Origin: JASGTU01 sp963821815
GTDB taxonomy: Bacteria; Chloroflexota; Anaerolineae; Caldilineales; Caldilineaceae
NCBI GenBank assembly: GCA_963821815.1
Contig: CAWGFG010000006.1
Location: 1,922,001-1,986,000 of the forward strand
Length of the DNA: 64,000 nt
Direction: 5' to 3'
Below the pieces are notes generated by a model that ran no database searches, was not told where the DNA came from, and worked only from the letters and a program-made list of their open reading frames with translations. Each line of letters starts with the position of its first letter. Positions within the stretch are counted from its first letter, which is position 1. Position numbers and translations under genes: made by a program. Of the stretch, positions 54,480 through 63,433 are shown piece after piece.

Positions 54480-55709
54480 CTATGCCAGCAGCGGACGCAC
54501 TTCTGTTTGAAGCGGCAGCGTTGTCACTTCCACACGGCCATCATGCATGAAGCAGTTGATTTCGCTGCGAATGCCCAGCCCCTTCGGCGTATCACTGCCG
54601 TCGAAATTGAAACTCGGCAGGTAGATACCCGGCTCGATCGTAAACATGAGCCCAGGCAGCAACGCACGACGGTCCATGGTCTCCAGATTATCGATGTTCA
54701 CGCCTAGATAATGTTCCACTGGACCGAGGGAATGGCCAGTGCGATGGATGAAATATTCGCCGTAGCCGGCCTCACTGATTACCGACCGACAGGCGTCGTC
54801 GACCTCATAGCCGCACAACACCTGCCCAGTCTCTAGTCTCTCCTGAATGAAACTGACCGCCTTGTCGCGTGCTAACGCAACTAGGTTGAATATCTCCGTT
54901 ACAAGCGGCGGGGTTTCGACGCCGCAATAGGCTGTCCAAGTGATATCACCAAGACACAGGTCGCCGCCAAGTTTGGATCGCGTCCAAAGGTCGATCAGCA
55001 CGACGTCACCTGACCGGATTTGACTGTAGGTACGCGTGTTGGGAAAGTAATGCGGATCGGCTGCATTGGCATTCACCGCCACGATGGCAGCGTTGGGTTC
55101 CATGCCCCGTTCGTCGAAGTAAGTTGCGATATGTTGCTGCACTTCGTATTCGTTGACGGCTTTGCCGTTGCGCAGACGATCGGCGATGAGGTCGAAGCCG
55201 GCGTCCTTGGCAGCGAGACAAACCGCAGCAGCTTCTCGGTGACTGGCAAGCTGTTCCGGCGACAGGACAGCAAGTTGCAACTGTGCAATGTCGGCGCTGG
55301 TATGCACCTCAATGCCAGCGGCTTCGACGACTTCCTTGATGCCGGCGTCGATGCGGCTGATATAGGGGATGGCGTTGTTGGGACTATATTCCATGAGTGC
55401 ACGGACCGGCGCAGCGGGGCTGCTTCCGACCAGTTCACGCAGACGATCGGCCATCTCCTGCCAACTGACATAGGAGAGCGCGACACCGCGAAGTTGCACG
55501 TCGGCGCTGGCTACCAACTGGCCTTCGATAGCATGCACGAGCCAGCGCGGCCGCCCACTGGCTGGAATCCAGAGGAACCAACGTCGCGTCCCCGACCATG
55601 GCATACCGGCGATGGATACGGCGATGGGGTTGAGGTCGCGGAAATTGTACAGCAGCCAACCGTCCATCTGCTGCTGTTGTAAAAATGCTTGAATCGAGTC
55701 TAGGTTCAT
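54480..55709 (-). CDS. M24 family metallopeptidase (Xaa-Pro dipeptidase-like)
   Basis: 409 residues. A creatinase-type N-terminal domain (MNLDSIQAFLQQQQMDGWLLYNFRDLNPI) is followed by the pita-bread domain. The five metal ligands are visible: Asp in VVLIDLWTR, Asp in LCLGDITWT, His in IHRTGHSLGP, Glu in FTIEPGIYLP and Glu in GIRSEINCF. It may cleave dipeptides ending in proline, or act on a creatine-like C-N bond. No signal peptide. It is in the minus-strand run between the SDR and SMP-30 genes. Confidence 0.88.
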   Translation of the reverse strand: MNLDSIQAFLQQQQMDGWLLYNFRDLNPIAVSIAGMPWSGTRRWFLWIPASGRPRWLVHAIEGQLVASADVQLRGVALSYVSWQEMADRLRELVGSSPAAPVRALMEYSPNNAIPYISRIDAGIKEVVEAAGIEVHTSADIAQLQLAVLSPEQLASHREAAAVCLAAKDAGFDLIADRLRNGKAVNEYEVQQHIATYFDERGMEPNAAIVAVNANAADPHYFPNTRTYSQIRSGDVVLIDLWTRSKLGGDLCLGDITWTAYCGVETPPLVTEIFNLVALARDKAVSFIQERLETGQVLCGYEVDDACRSVISEAGYGEYFIHRTGHSLGPVEHYLGVNIDNLETMDRRALLPGLMFTIEPGIYLPSFNFDGSDTPKGLGIRSEINCFMHDGRVEVTTLPLQTEVRPLLA

Positions 55710-55828
55710 ACGTCCTCAGCACTGATACGGCCTGTGTAGGCGAACGGTTCACCTGGAGAACAGCGACCGAACGAATTCACAGGCGATGATTGTTATCTTG
55801 TCTCACTCTATACACCGGCGCGAGTAGG

Positions 55829-56812
55829 CTATCCGTCCAGTTGGGACAGATCGATCTTGTCCTCGCCCAGCAGTTTTCTAAACAACTGTACGGTAGTATC
55901 CGCCGCATCCGCCAGCGGTGTGTACGGTATATCGCCCAGGATGCTCTGCAGACCACTGTCGTCCAGGTCTGCAGGGAAAGGCAACGGCGCACCGGTTACA
56001 TGCGTGATTTGAGCGCTATCGTGTGTTGCATTCTGCATGTCGACGAAATCAGCGACGTCGACCACGTCGTTGCGCAGGTTGCACGCTGCCGCGCCTTCGT
56101 ATCCGCTACGAGCGCACTGGATGAACATGCGCGCCACGTCTTCGGTATACTGCAGCGCCACAGGGCCGTCAAAGCGCACCTGATACGGTCGTTCCGCCGC
56201 GATGGCCAACAATGCCTTGGCGATATCGGACGTCATCCCTTGGTCGCGACCGACGCCGTACACGATATAGGGGCGCAGACCAATGCTCGGTATCTGCCAG
56301 TCCTGCCAATAGACTTTGGCTGTGCCCTCGTTGGCCTGTTTGTACACGCCGTAAAGCGTCTGCGGATAGAGCGGAGCCGTGTCCTTCACCGGCTTGTCGG
56401 GATATAGGTGTCCCGGACCCAGAACGGCAAGCGAGCTGGCATAGGCGATGCCTTTGACCTGTCCCCAATTCGCACGAGCGGCCTCGAAGACGTTCACGGT
56501 ACCGACAACGTTGACTCGTGCGCCCAAGGATGGATTGGCCTTGCAGAATGGTACTTGCAATCCTGCCAAATGGACGATGTGAGTGACGCTCATCTCGCTT
56601 ACAACGGTCTTGACCTTCTCAATATCGGTTACATCCAACTTCACGAAGGCGATGCTGCTGAGTTCCTCGTCGCTCATAAGCAACTTTGGACGTACCGCTT
56701 CCGTATTGATGTCGGCGGCAACAACATTGACGCCCTCGGATATAAGCACCTTCATGACCCACGAACCGATACAGCCCGTAGAGCCTGTAATCATGAATGT
56801 TTCGGCGCTCAC
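55829..56812 (-). CDS. NAD-dependent epimerase/dehydratase (extended SDR)
   Basis: 327 residues. The Rossmann motif is ITGSTGCIGSWVM, the acidic cofactor residue sits in VVAADIN, VTHIVHLAGLQVPF follows and the catalytic pair is YGVYKQ. I chose GTG 56812: it overlaps the upstream stop as GTGA and has GGAGG ten bases upstream; the ATG at 56833 lies within the upstream gene. Likely substrate a sugar, sugar acid or nucleotide sugar. Coupled to the fumarylacetoacetase-like gene. Confidence 0.85.
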   Translation of the reverse strand: MSAETFMITGSTGCIGSWVMKVLISEGVNVVAADINTEAVRPKLLMSDEELSSIAFVKLDVTDIEKVKTVVSEMSVTHIVHLAGLQVPFCKANPSLGARVNVVGTVNVFEAARANWGQVKGIAYASSLAVLGPGHLYPDKPVKDTAPLYPQTLYGVYKQANEGTAKVYWQDWQIPSIGLRPYIVYGVGRDQGMTSDIAKALLAIAAERPYQVRFDGPVALQYTEDVARMFIQCARSGYEGAAACNLRNDVVDVADFVDMQNATHDSAQITHVTGAPLPFPADLDDSGLQSILGDIPYTPLADAADTTVQLFRKLLGEDKIDLSQLDG

Positions 56813-57693
56813 GATGCACCATCCTCCACGCATGGGTTGGTTAGTTGCCCAAGCCCTTCCACCACCACAGTCACAATGTCGCCGTCCTTCAAGTAGACAG
56901 GCGGTTCACGGAAGGCGCCGACACCATTTGGCGTGCCGGTTGTTACGATATCGCCCGGTAGCAACGTGAAGCCGCGTGTCAGGTATTCCATCAGATACGG
57001 GATGTCGAAGACCAGCTCAGCAGTGTTCGAATCCTGCAACGCCTCGCCGTTGACAAGACAGCGAATGGACAGATTATGCGGATCAGCAATTTCGTCTTTG
57101 GTGACAAGATAGGGACCGAGCGGACAGAACGTGTCCAGCGACTTGCCCATGACCCACTGATCGCCGATTTCCAACTGGAGATCGCGTGCGCTTACATCAT
57201 GGCAATTCATATAACCCGCGATATAGTCGAAAGCGTTGGTGGATGACACGTTGCGTGCCTTCTTGCCCACGACAAACGCCAGTTCTGCTTCGAAATCCAC
57301 TTTGCCGGTCAAGTCGGGGTCCCATGTGATGGCATCGCCAGGGCCGATAATGGAGCTAGGGTACTTCGTAAACATGGTGGCAATCGTTGGCGGTTTACCG
57401 CCGGACTCACGCACATGGTCCATGTAGTTCAGGCCGATAGCCACAATTTTGGACGGGTTGAGAATAGGCGCCAACAGTTTCACAGCGTCGAGCGCTGCGC
57501 CATAGGCTGCAGCGTTTTCGGTGGTGGCGAGTTCCGCCGCTAGTTCCAGTGCATCGTCGCCCATCTCCAGGAACGAGCGCATGTCATTGGGCAGTTCGTT
57601 GCCACTGGCAACAGCGAGTGGAAGCACCTGATCGTCAACGATTACACCAAGCTGCGGACCCGCGCCAGCAGGTCGATAGGTAATAAGTTTCAT
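56809..57693 (-). CDS. Fumarylacetoacetate hydrolase family protein
   Basis: 294 residues. VAIGLNYMDHVRESGGKPP opens the catalytic domain. KVDFEAELAFVVGKKARNV has the two glutamates that bind the metal, and NCHDVSARDLQ the aspartate. GDIVTTGTPNGVGAF is the typical end. Family members hydrate 2-oxo-pent-4-enoates or split beta-diketones and acylpyruvates. It opens the minus-strand operon FAH, SDR, M24, SMP-30, URO-D, racemase-like, with AAAGGAG before its ATG. Confidence 0.92.
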   Translation of the reverse strand: MKLITYRPAGAGPQLGVIVDDQVLPLAVASGNELPNDMRSFLEMGDDALELAAELATTENAAAYGAALDAVKLLAPILNPSKIVAIGLNYMDHVRESGGKPPTIATMFTKYPSSIIGPGDAITWDPDLTGKVDFEAELAFVVGKKARNVSSTNAFDYIAGYMNCHDVSARDLQLEIGDQWVMGKSLDTFCPLGPYLVTKDEIADPHNLSIRCLVNGEALQDSNTAELVFDIPYLMEYLTRGFTLLPGDIVTTGTPNGVGAFREPPVYLKDGDIVTVVVEGLGQLTNPCVEDGAS

Positions 57694-58080
57694 GTTGGCT
57701 CCTTTTCTGCCGTGTTCTGTGTGAGCGAATATAGAATACAGTGTAACGCGCGCAGCACCTTCGGTAACCTTTATGGGTTCCGTACTACTTACCTATTTGC
57801 TGGATATTGATTGCACATGACCTGTTAACCTGCTAGGCGCAGGCTGGATTTGCGTAACTGATTGATGAGGGACGGTCGTCACAGGCTTCTGTTGCTCAAT
57901 TCGGGCGACAGAGAGTATTCTAGCACGTGGCAGAATCGCGTACCAATGTCCGGTACGGATCCAACGTAGGTAACGTGACAACCGAACGCGTAGGAGGTAG
58001 GCTTTGACAAAGCTGCTATCCCGTCATACGATCAGGTCTCGTGAAACGAATGAGGAATATCTTCCGATGGGGAGTTGGCT
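57694..58080. other. Divergent intergenic region between the FAH operon and def
   Basis: 387 bases without a convincing gene. It must hold promoters in both directions. For the minus strand TATTCTATATT around 57730-57742 could be a -10 region. An inverted pair around GGTAACC near 57760-57770 is short. No operator with clear symmetry was found. Confidence 0.5.
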
Positions 58081-58635
58081 GTGGCAGTAATGAGAATCGT
58101 CACTGTCGGTGATCGAGACAGTGATATCTTGCACAAAACCGGTATGCGCGTGCGCAATTTCGGACCTGAATTACACAAAGTGCTGGACGACATGCTGGAG
58201 ACCATGCGCGACGCGCCGGGAGTTGGACTCGCGGCGCCGCAGGTTGGCTTGGGAATCCGGGCGGTTGTCATCGAGTATCCAGAAGACGAGGACGATCCCG
58301 ACGAGACTGCGCGGGTCTACGAGTTGATCAACCCAGAAATCATCAAGAGTAAAGGCACGGTTTCGGGTCAGGAAGGCTGCTTGAGCATTCCTGGGACGGT
58401 AGCTGACGTAGACCGAGCGACACAGGTCGTTGTGCGTGCGCAGGACCGCAATGGTAAGGAGTTCCGTCTCAAAGCGTATGACTGGCTGGCGCGAATTGTG
58501 CAGCACGAGATCGACCATGTACACGGCGTGCTAATGACGGACAACGCCACGCAAGTCTATCGCCTAGAGGAAAACGAAGAGGGCGAGATCGAAGCTGTGC
58601 CGATCAGTGAAGAGGGATTGATGGCAGAGGGCTAG
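58081..58635 (+). CDS. def: Peptide deformylase
   Basis: 184 residues. All three motifs are intact: GVGLAAPQVGLG (motif 1), EGCLSIPG (motif 2, metal-binding cysteine) and QHEIDHVHGVL (motif 3, HExxH). It removes the formyl group from new proteins. The start is uncertain: GTG 58081 has GGGGAG six bases upstream, while TTG 58075 and ATG 58090 are in the same frame. C-terminal residues after the HExxH helix are acidic (EENEEGEIEAVP). No fmt or priA gene is beside it. Confidence 0.94.
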   Translation: MAVMRIVTVGDRDSDILHKTGMRVRNFGPELHKVLDDMLETMRDAPGVGLAAPQVGLGIRAVVIEYPEDEDDPDETARVYELINPEIIKSKGTVSGQEGCLSIPGTVADVDRATQVVVRAQDRNGKEFRLKAYDWLARIVQHEIDHVHGVLMTDNATQVYRLEENEEGEIEAVPISEEGLMAEG

Positions 58636-58700
58636 CTTTTTATTTCGTCAAAACCGCCGGCTTGCAGTTCTTTTATTTGTCACACATGCAGGGCGTACAA

Positions 58701-58747
58701 AGCAATGACGAGCCAGGCGTTTCGACCCGACTCGTCTTCTGATTGCT
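58701..58747. terminator. Hairpin between convergent def and the RodZ-like gene
   Basis: AGCAAT+GACGAG (58701-58712) pairs with CTCGTC (58731-58736) and, after a five-base bulge, ATTGCT (58742-58747). The genes on both sides end here, so a two-way terminator is likely, but no strong T-run follows. Confidence 0.45.
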
Positions 58748-58757
58748 TATTGGTTTT

Positions 58758-60053
58758 CTAGTTCTGGATGACGACGCTCACCTGACAAGGCGGTGGGAAA
58801 TTGCCGGTTTGGTCGACGGTGATAACACGGATGGTGTATGGTCCATTTGCCAACGAGCCGGTATCCAAGACGCCTAATTGACCGCCTGAAACCTGCGAGC
58901 TCTGTCCGTCAAAATAGACGAATCCGCCCGCTGCGTTCTGTCCCGGTGCAAACTCAAGCTTGTAATAATCGAACGTTTCATGCACTGCGGATCCCAGTAT
59001 CGGCACCACGCCCGACACTACCTGTCCTTCGCCTGGTGATGTGATCACCGAGCGCTGGTCGGCGCATGCTGGCGCGCTGACAATCGGAGCGGGTACGGGC
59101 GTGTCCGTTGGCAGTTCAGGTTCAGGCGTCGGCGCCTGGAAGGTGTTTGTGGGCTGCAACGTTGCCGTTGGCAGAACCGGCTCCGGCGTATCAGTTGGCG
59201 GCGGCGGAGTCGAAGTTGGCGCTTCTTGGGTCGGCGCAGTTGTGGGCGGCGCCAATGTGACCGGTTCTGGCGTCGGTGTTTCAGTAGCCATGAGACCGAG
59301 CAACGCTGCAGAAGGCACTTCACTACTGCCGCCTCCGCTGCCCTCACTGTTTAGCGGACCATCACCATTACCGGACCCATCACCGGTTCCCTCGCCCGAA
59401 ACGATGTCGGATGCTGCGTCTGCATTTTGCGAGTTCACGATGCCGATAAGTTGCGGCGTTGCTGTCGGCACGTCGCGGCTTGCGATGCGCTCGAAACGGC
59501 TCTGGACACCAGAGACGGCGCGTCCCATCGGTTCCTGAATTCGACTGCCAACCCACCACACAAGTAGTACGGCTAGTACTACACCCAGTATCGCTAATAT
59601 GGGCGTTAAGCGTATATCGCCACGCGGCACGCCGTCGCCATCATCCTTCAGCTCAACTTCTTTCGGACGGTAATCGACCTGGCGTTCGGGCGGTAGTTGT
59701 GACCCAGAACTCGTGGAAGCCAAGGCTGCCGCTAGACCGGGATCTGTCACCGCGCGGCGGCGATCCACTACTTCGTGCGATTCGAGCCCCAAATAATCGG
59801 AATAGTTGCGCAGGAAACCGCGACCAACCACCTCACCCGGGAGTAAGTGCCAATCGTCGGCTTCAATCGCAGCCAAGTACTTCTGCCGAATGCGCGTAGC
59901 AACTTCCACCTCTGCAAGCGTGACGCCCATAGCCTCACGCCGCTGACGCAACAGCGAACCGAGCGTCTGCGCCGGTGGTACGCGATTCTGTTTTGTAGCC
60001 CCGTTGTCGGAAGAATCGAAACCGGAGGTTCCTGCTGAAACTGCATCAACCAT
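58758..60053 (-). CDS. RodZ-like protein: N-terminal HTH, membrane segment, Thr/Pro-rich linker, C-terminal beta domain
   Basis: 431 residues. Residues about 28-95 form a RodZ/HTH_25 domain (LGSLLRQRREAMGVTLAEVE, VGRGFLRNYSDYLGLE). A membrane segment (LTPILAILGVVLAVLLVWWVG) follows near residue 155. Then comes a low-complexity linker of about 100 residues rich in Thr, Pro and Glu. The end is a beta domain (YYKLEFAPG ... GVLDTGSLANGPYTIRVITV), resembling part of the class A PBP tail at 20600. RodZ links MreB to the cell wall; whether this one does is inferred. It is divergent from the amidase gene. Confidence 0.83.
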   Translation of the reverse strand: MVDAVSAGTSGFDSSDNGATKQNRVPPAQTLGSLLRQRREAMGVTLAEVEVATRIRQKYLAAIEADDWHLLPGEVVGRGFLRNYSDYLGLESHEVVDRRRAVTDPGLAAALASTSSGSQLPPERQVDYRPKEVELKDDGDGVPRGDIRLTPILAILGVVLAVLLVWWVGSRIQEPMGRAVSGVQSRFERIASRDVPTATPQLIGIVNSQNADAASDIVSGEGTGDGSGNGDGPLNSEGSGGGSSEVPSAALLGLMATETPTPEPVTLAPPTTAPTQEAPTSTPPPPTDTPEPVLPTATLQPTNTFQAPTPEPELPTDTPVPAPIVSAPACADQRSVITSPGEGQVVSGVVPILGSAVHETFDYYKLEFAPGQNAAGGFVYFDGQSSQVSGGQLGVLDTGSLANGPYTIRVITVDQTGNFPPPCQVSVVIQN

Positions 60054-60354
60054 TCGTATTCACTCTACAACCGAAACACCAGTATGTGCCAACTTACGAA
60101 ACCCGAACCATCGGTACCTTTGTAGCGAATAACTCTTATGGTTGCCAGTAAAAGACACGACCAGCCAGATAATTAGGCTGCACCTAAACCTATCCTTGTC
60201 AGTCTATATGGCGGTCTACACTTTGTCAATTCAGTCCACCTTACCTGAACAACCACGTATCCTTCAACCATGCTCTGCGTCATGCTTACCGAATGGCTGC
60301 ACCCATACTGTGCAGCATCTTTCCTGTCGCGTCAGAAAAACCATCGGTTCGGAT
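60054..60354. other. Divergent intergenic region between the RodZ-like and amidase genes
   Basis: About 300 bases. Short frames cross it (60142 onwards) but have no recognisable content before the amidase anchor at 60355. Promoters for both genes are expected here; none is clear. Confidence 0.4.
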
Positions 60355-61099
60355 ATGTTTGATACGCTACTACAAGGTTTTCAACGTCTATTTACCCTTT
60401 TCGGTTTCATTGCGCTTGTCTTGTTGCTCTATCTGTTTGCCAACTTCCTCGGTATCGTTGGAGATTCTTACGCCAGCGCGCGGCATAAAAACACCGGCTG
60501 CAGAGGAGAATTCGCCAATCGCTGTAGCAACATCGGAAGCGGAGCCGAGTCCTGAACGCGCCACCATCGCCATCATTAGCGGACACGCCGGCAACGACTC
60601 CGGCGCAACCTGCGAAAACAATGACGGCGACATCACGTTGACCGAGGCGGACACGGTAGCTCGCATCGCAGCGCTGGCGGTCGATGAGCTACGTCAGCGC
60701 GGGTACAACGTGCAACTCCTGCAAGAGTTCGACGAGCGCTTGGACGGGCTGCAGGTCGATGCTCTCGTGAGCCTACATGCAGATTCGTGTCTGGACAATT
60801 CCGGTTTTAAAGCGACGTACTATGAGAAGAGCACAAAGCCGGAAGTGGACGGGCGGCTGCTTGAATGTGTTACCACCAATTACACGCTTAAGACAGGTCT
60901 GCTCTACGATGCCAATACCATTACCGAGGATATGACCGACTACCATGCTTTCCGCAAGATCGATGAACGCACGCCGGCTGTGATCCTTGAGCTAGGATAT
61001 CTTGGAGGCGATCGTGCCCTGTTGACCCGAACGCCGTCAATTCCCGCTGACGCAATCGCGAAAAGCATCCAGTGTTTTGTTGGCGCAGCAAAAGAGTAG
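60355..61099 (+). pseudogene. N-acetylmuramoyl-L-alanine amidase (Amidase_3), anchor and catalytic domain in different frames
   Basis: From ATG 60355 one frame encodes MFDTLLQGFQRLFTLFGFIA and the rest of a membrane anchor. It ends uselessly at 60555. The catalytic domain is in the next frame and runs to 61099: IISGHAGNDSGATCE (zinc His), TLTEADTVARIAALAVDEL (zinc Glu), VSLHADSC (zinc His) and VILELGYLGG (catalytic Glu). One A too many in the A5 run 60487-60491 would explain this; without it the seam reads ASARHKTPAAEENS. A start inside the longer second frame (60293) would give a nonsense N-terminus. The mature enzyme would cut the bond between muramic acid and the stem peptide. Confidence 0.8.
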
Positions 61100-61160
61100 T
61101 AGGGTAATCATCTGAAAGTGCAGTTATTTCGACGAACGTTCAGAGCAAGGTCCCTGCGTA

Positions 61161-62126
61161 ATGTTGCAGCCTGTCGATCCATTGAACCCAGAGCACTGGC
61201 GCACCATAGCCGCAATATACTTGAGTGCTAACGGCGCCAGCCTGACAGTGTCTCCATCCTTTATTCAATACAATCTGCAATCCTTGCCCGGTCTGGTCCA
61301 GGAAGGTCGCATCCTTTTCGATGAGAATGATGCAGCGACCGGTACCGTCATCGCTAGTATGCTGACCACGGATGAGCGCACGTCACCGCGCACGCACGGC
61401 TGGATCGACTGTATTGCCGTGCAGGCTGAGTATCAGGGGCGGGGATACGGCAGCGAGTTGCTAGACTGGGCCGAGAGCTGGTTGCGCGAGCAAGGTTGCA
61501 CGATGGTGACACTTGGCGCCGGCATACGTACATTCGTACCAGGCTTGCCGCGTGAAGCGTCCACAGAATCATTTTTTAGGCATCGTGGTTACGTCAACAG
61601 CTCCCAAAATGACGCGGGCCTGGTTTGGGATGTTGCAAACGACCTGGGGAAGTACGAGGGTTCTCCCTCCGTAATCGACATTGAAGGTGAGGTCCGACCC
61701 GGTAAGCCGGGAGACGAACAGCATCTGCTTCGGCTCTTGGCGCGCGAGTTTCCCGGACGGTGGCGCTTTGAAACGGAGGACTATTTGCGCATCGGCGGTC
61801 GCATCTCAGACAGTATGTTGCTCTGGACCGAGCGAGGCGTGGATGGATTCTGCTGGTTGACTTTCGAGGATTCTGTTCGTCCCATGCAGCGTTATTATCC
61901 CTATTCGCTGCCGCGACCGTGGGGTCAGTTAGGCCCCATCGGCGTGAGTGCGGACGCACGCAGTAAAGGCTACGGCGCTGCCGTGCTCGACAGTGGGTTA
62001 CGACGGCTGCGTGATACTGGCGTGCGCGGTTGTGTTATCGACTGGACGAGCCTGGTGGATTTCTATGGCAAGTTCGGTTTCGAGCAGTACCGCGCCTACA
62101 TTCCCATGGCCAAACCACTTAGTTAG
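61161..62126 (+). CDS. Tandem GNAT acetyltransferase
   Basis: 321 residues with two GNAT domains. The first has the acetyl-CoA motif IAVQAEYQGRGYGSELLDW (Q/RxxGxG/A), the second IGVSADARSKGYGAAVLDSGL and FYGKFGFEQYRAYIPM. DPLNPEHWRTIAAIYL opens the chain. No substrate is predictable. It lies between the amidase and the serine hydrolase genes on the same strand, with eight bases to the next ATG. Confidence 0.85.
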   Translation: MLQPVDPLNPEHWRTIAAIYLSANGASLTVSPSFIQYNLQSLPGLVQEGRILFDENDAATGTVIASMLTTDERTSPRTHGWIDCIAVQAEYQGRGYGSELLDWAESWLREQGCTMVTLGAGIRTFVPGLPREASTESFFRHRGYVNSSQNDAGLVWDVANDLGKYEGSPSVIDIEGEVRPGKPGDEQHLLRLLAREFPGRWRFETEDYLRIGGRISDSMLLWTERGVDGFCWLTFEDSVRPMQRYYPYSLPRPWGQLGPIGVSADARSKGYGAAVLDSGLRRLRDTGVRGCVIDWTSLVDFYGKFGFEQYRAYIPMAKPLS

Positions 62127-62133
62127 CAGTTTG

Positions 62134-63411
62134 ATGGTCCCGTATAAGATGAACGATTTCGATCAGATTACGAACCTATGCGAGTCTGCGCTTAACACTG
62201 TCGCACCTTCCATCGTCTGTCGGATTGAATATCAGAAAGAACTGGTCTACAGCCGAGCCTTTGGCTGGATCGATCCTGAAGACAGGAATGTGCAGACGGG
62301 TGTAGACACACGCTTCGACCTGGCGTCCGTCACGAAACTTTTCACCACGACTGCCTGCCTGCGTCTAGTCGAGCTTGGCCATTTATCGCTGGATAAGCCG
62401 GTCATTACCTACGTGCCAGAATTCCGCGGACGGCGCCCTGTGGGTCCAACGGAAGATCCTATTACGAAAGAACCTGCGCCGACGTTGGAAGTGTGGCAAG
62501 ATGCAGATCCGGTAGATGCAGATGCCATCACTGTGCGGCAGTTGCTAACACACAGCAGCGGACTACCGGCATGGCGGAATGTACACGATGCCTGCGGACC
62601 TGTTCCAGCGCCTGGGTATGAGCTTTCTGATGACGAGATCAATGAACGACAACGGCGCGGTATTGCCGCCATCTGTTCGTATGATTTCGCCTACCCGACC
62701 GGATTGAGCTACATGTACAGTGATCTGGGTCTCATATTGTTGGGCGAGGTCGTTCGCCGCGCGGGCGGCTACGACCGGCTGGATCATGCTATTGCTCGGT
62801 TGCTGCCCTCTACGTTGAACGATGTTATGTATAACCCGTTAGGAACCGGTGGTCGGCAGCGACCTGTCACAGCCAACAAGATTGCACCGACAGAGTTGTG
62901 CTCCTGGCGTAAGCGACGGCTGCACGGTGAGGTGCATGATGAAAATGCAGCAGGTCTGGGTGGAATCGCTGGGCACGCTGGACTCTTCGGCACGGCGGAA
63001 AACCTGTGCCGTCTGGTCGACATCTACGCGATTCGTGTTACGGGCAAGCAAGCCGACAGCCTACTGTCCAGTCGATTAATCGAAGAAGCAATACATTGTC
63101 AGATTGCCGCCAATACACCAGGCGAGCCGCTGCTGAATCACGACGATCCGTGTTTGACTGAAAATCCGGATACGCAACGCGGGCTCGGCTGGATGCTGAA
63201 GACAGAGGGCTCGTCCTGTGGGCCGTTATGGAGTGAGAATTCCTATGGCCACACGGGCTACACCGGCACATCAATTTGGCATGATCCGGACGCCGAACTA
63301 ACCGTGGCGCTGCTCACGAATCGTGTCTACAATGGCAGATTTCCGAAGCCAATCCAGCAGCTGCGCATAGCGCTTCACACAGAAGCCGCGCGCATCATCG
63401 GCGCTGTATAG
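62134..63411 (+). CDS. Serine hydrolase, class C beta-lactamase-like
   Basis: 425 residues from ATG 62134; ATG 62149 is an alternative, and a longer frame to 61948 lies within the GNAT gene. The active-site SxxK is in FDLASVTKLFTT, the Tyr motif in SYMYSDLGLILLGEV and the third motif in YGHTGYTGTS. There is no signal peptide, so it is cytoplasmic. Such hydrolases beside GlcNAc-kinase-like genes are common in cell-wall or chitin-sugar salvage. It may be an esterase or D-aminopeptidase rather than a lactamase. Confidence 0.87.
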   Translation: MVPYKMNDFDQITNLCESALNTVAPSIVCRIEYQKELVYSRAFGWIDPEDRNVQTGVDTRFDLASVTKLFTTTACLRLVELGHLSLDKPVITYVPEFRGRRPVGPTEDPITKEPAPTLEVWQDADPVDADAITVRQLLTHSSGLPAWRNVHDACGPVPAPGYELSDDEINERQRRGIAAICSYDFAYPTGLSYMYSDLGLILLGEVVRRAGGYDRLDHAIARLLPSTLNDVMYNPLGTGGRQRPVTANKIAPTELCSWRKRRLHGEVHDENAAGLGGIAGHAGLFGTAENLCRLVDIYAIRVTGKQADSLLSSRLIEEAIHCQIAANTPGEPLLNHDDPCLTENPDTQRGLGWMLKTEGSSCGPLWSENSYGHTGYTGTSIWHDPDAELTVALLTNRVYNGRFPKPIQQLRIALHTEAARIIGAV

Positions 63412-63433
63412 TACCAGTCACGCCAGGCTGTAC

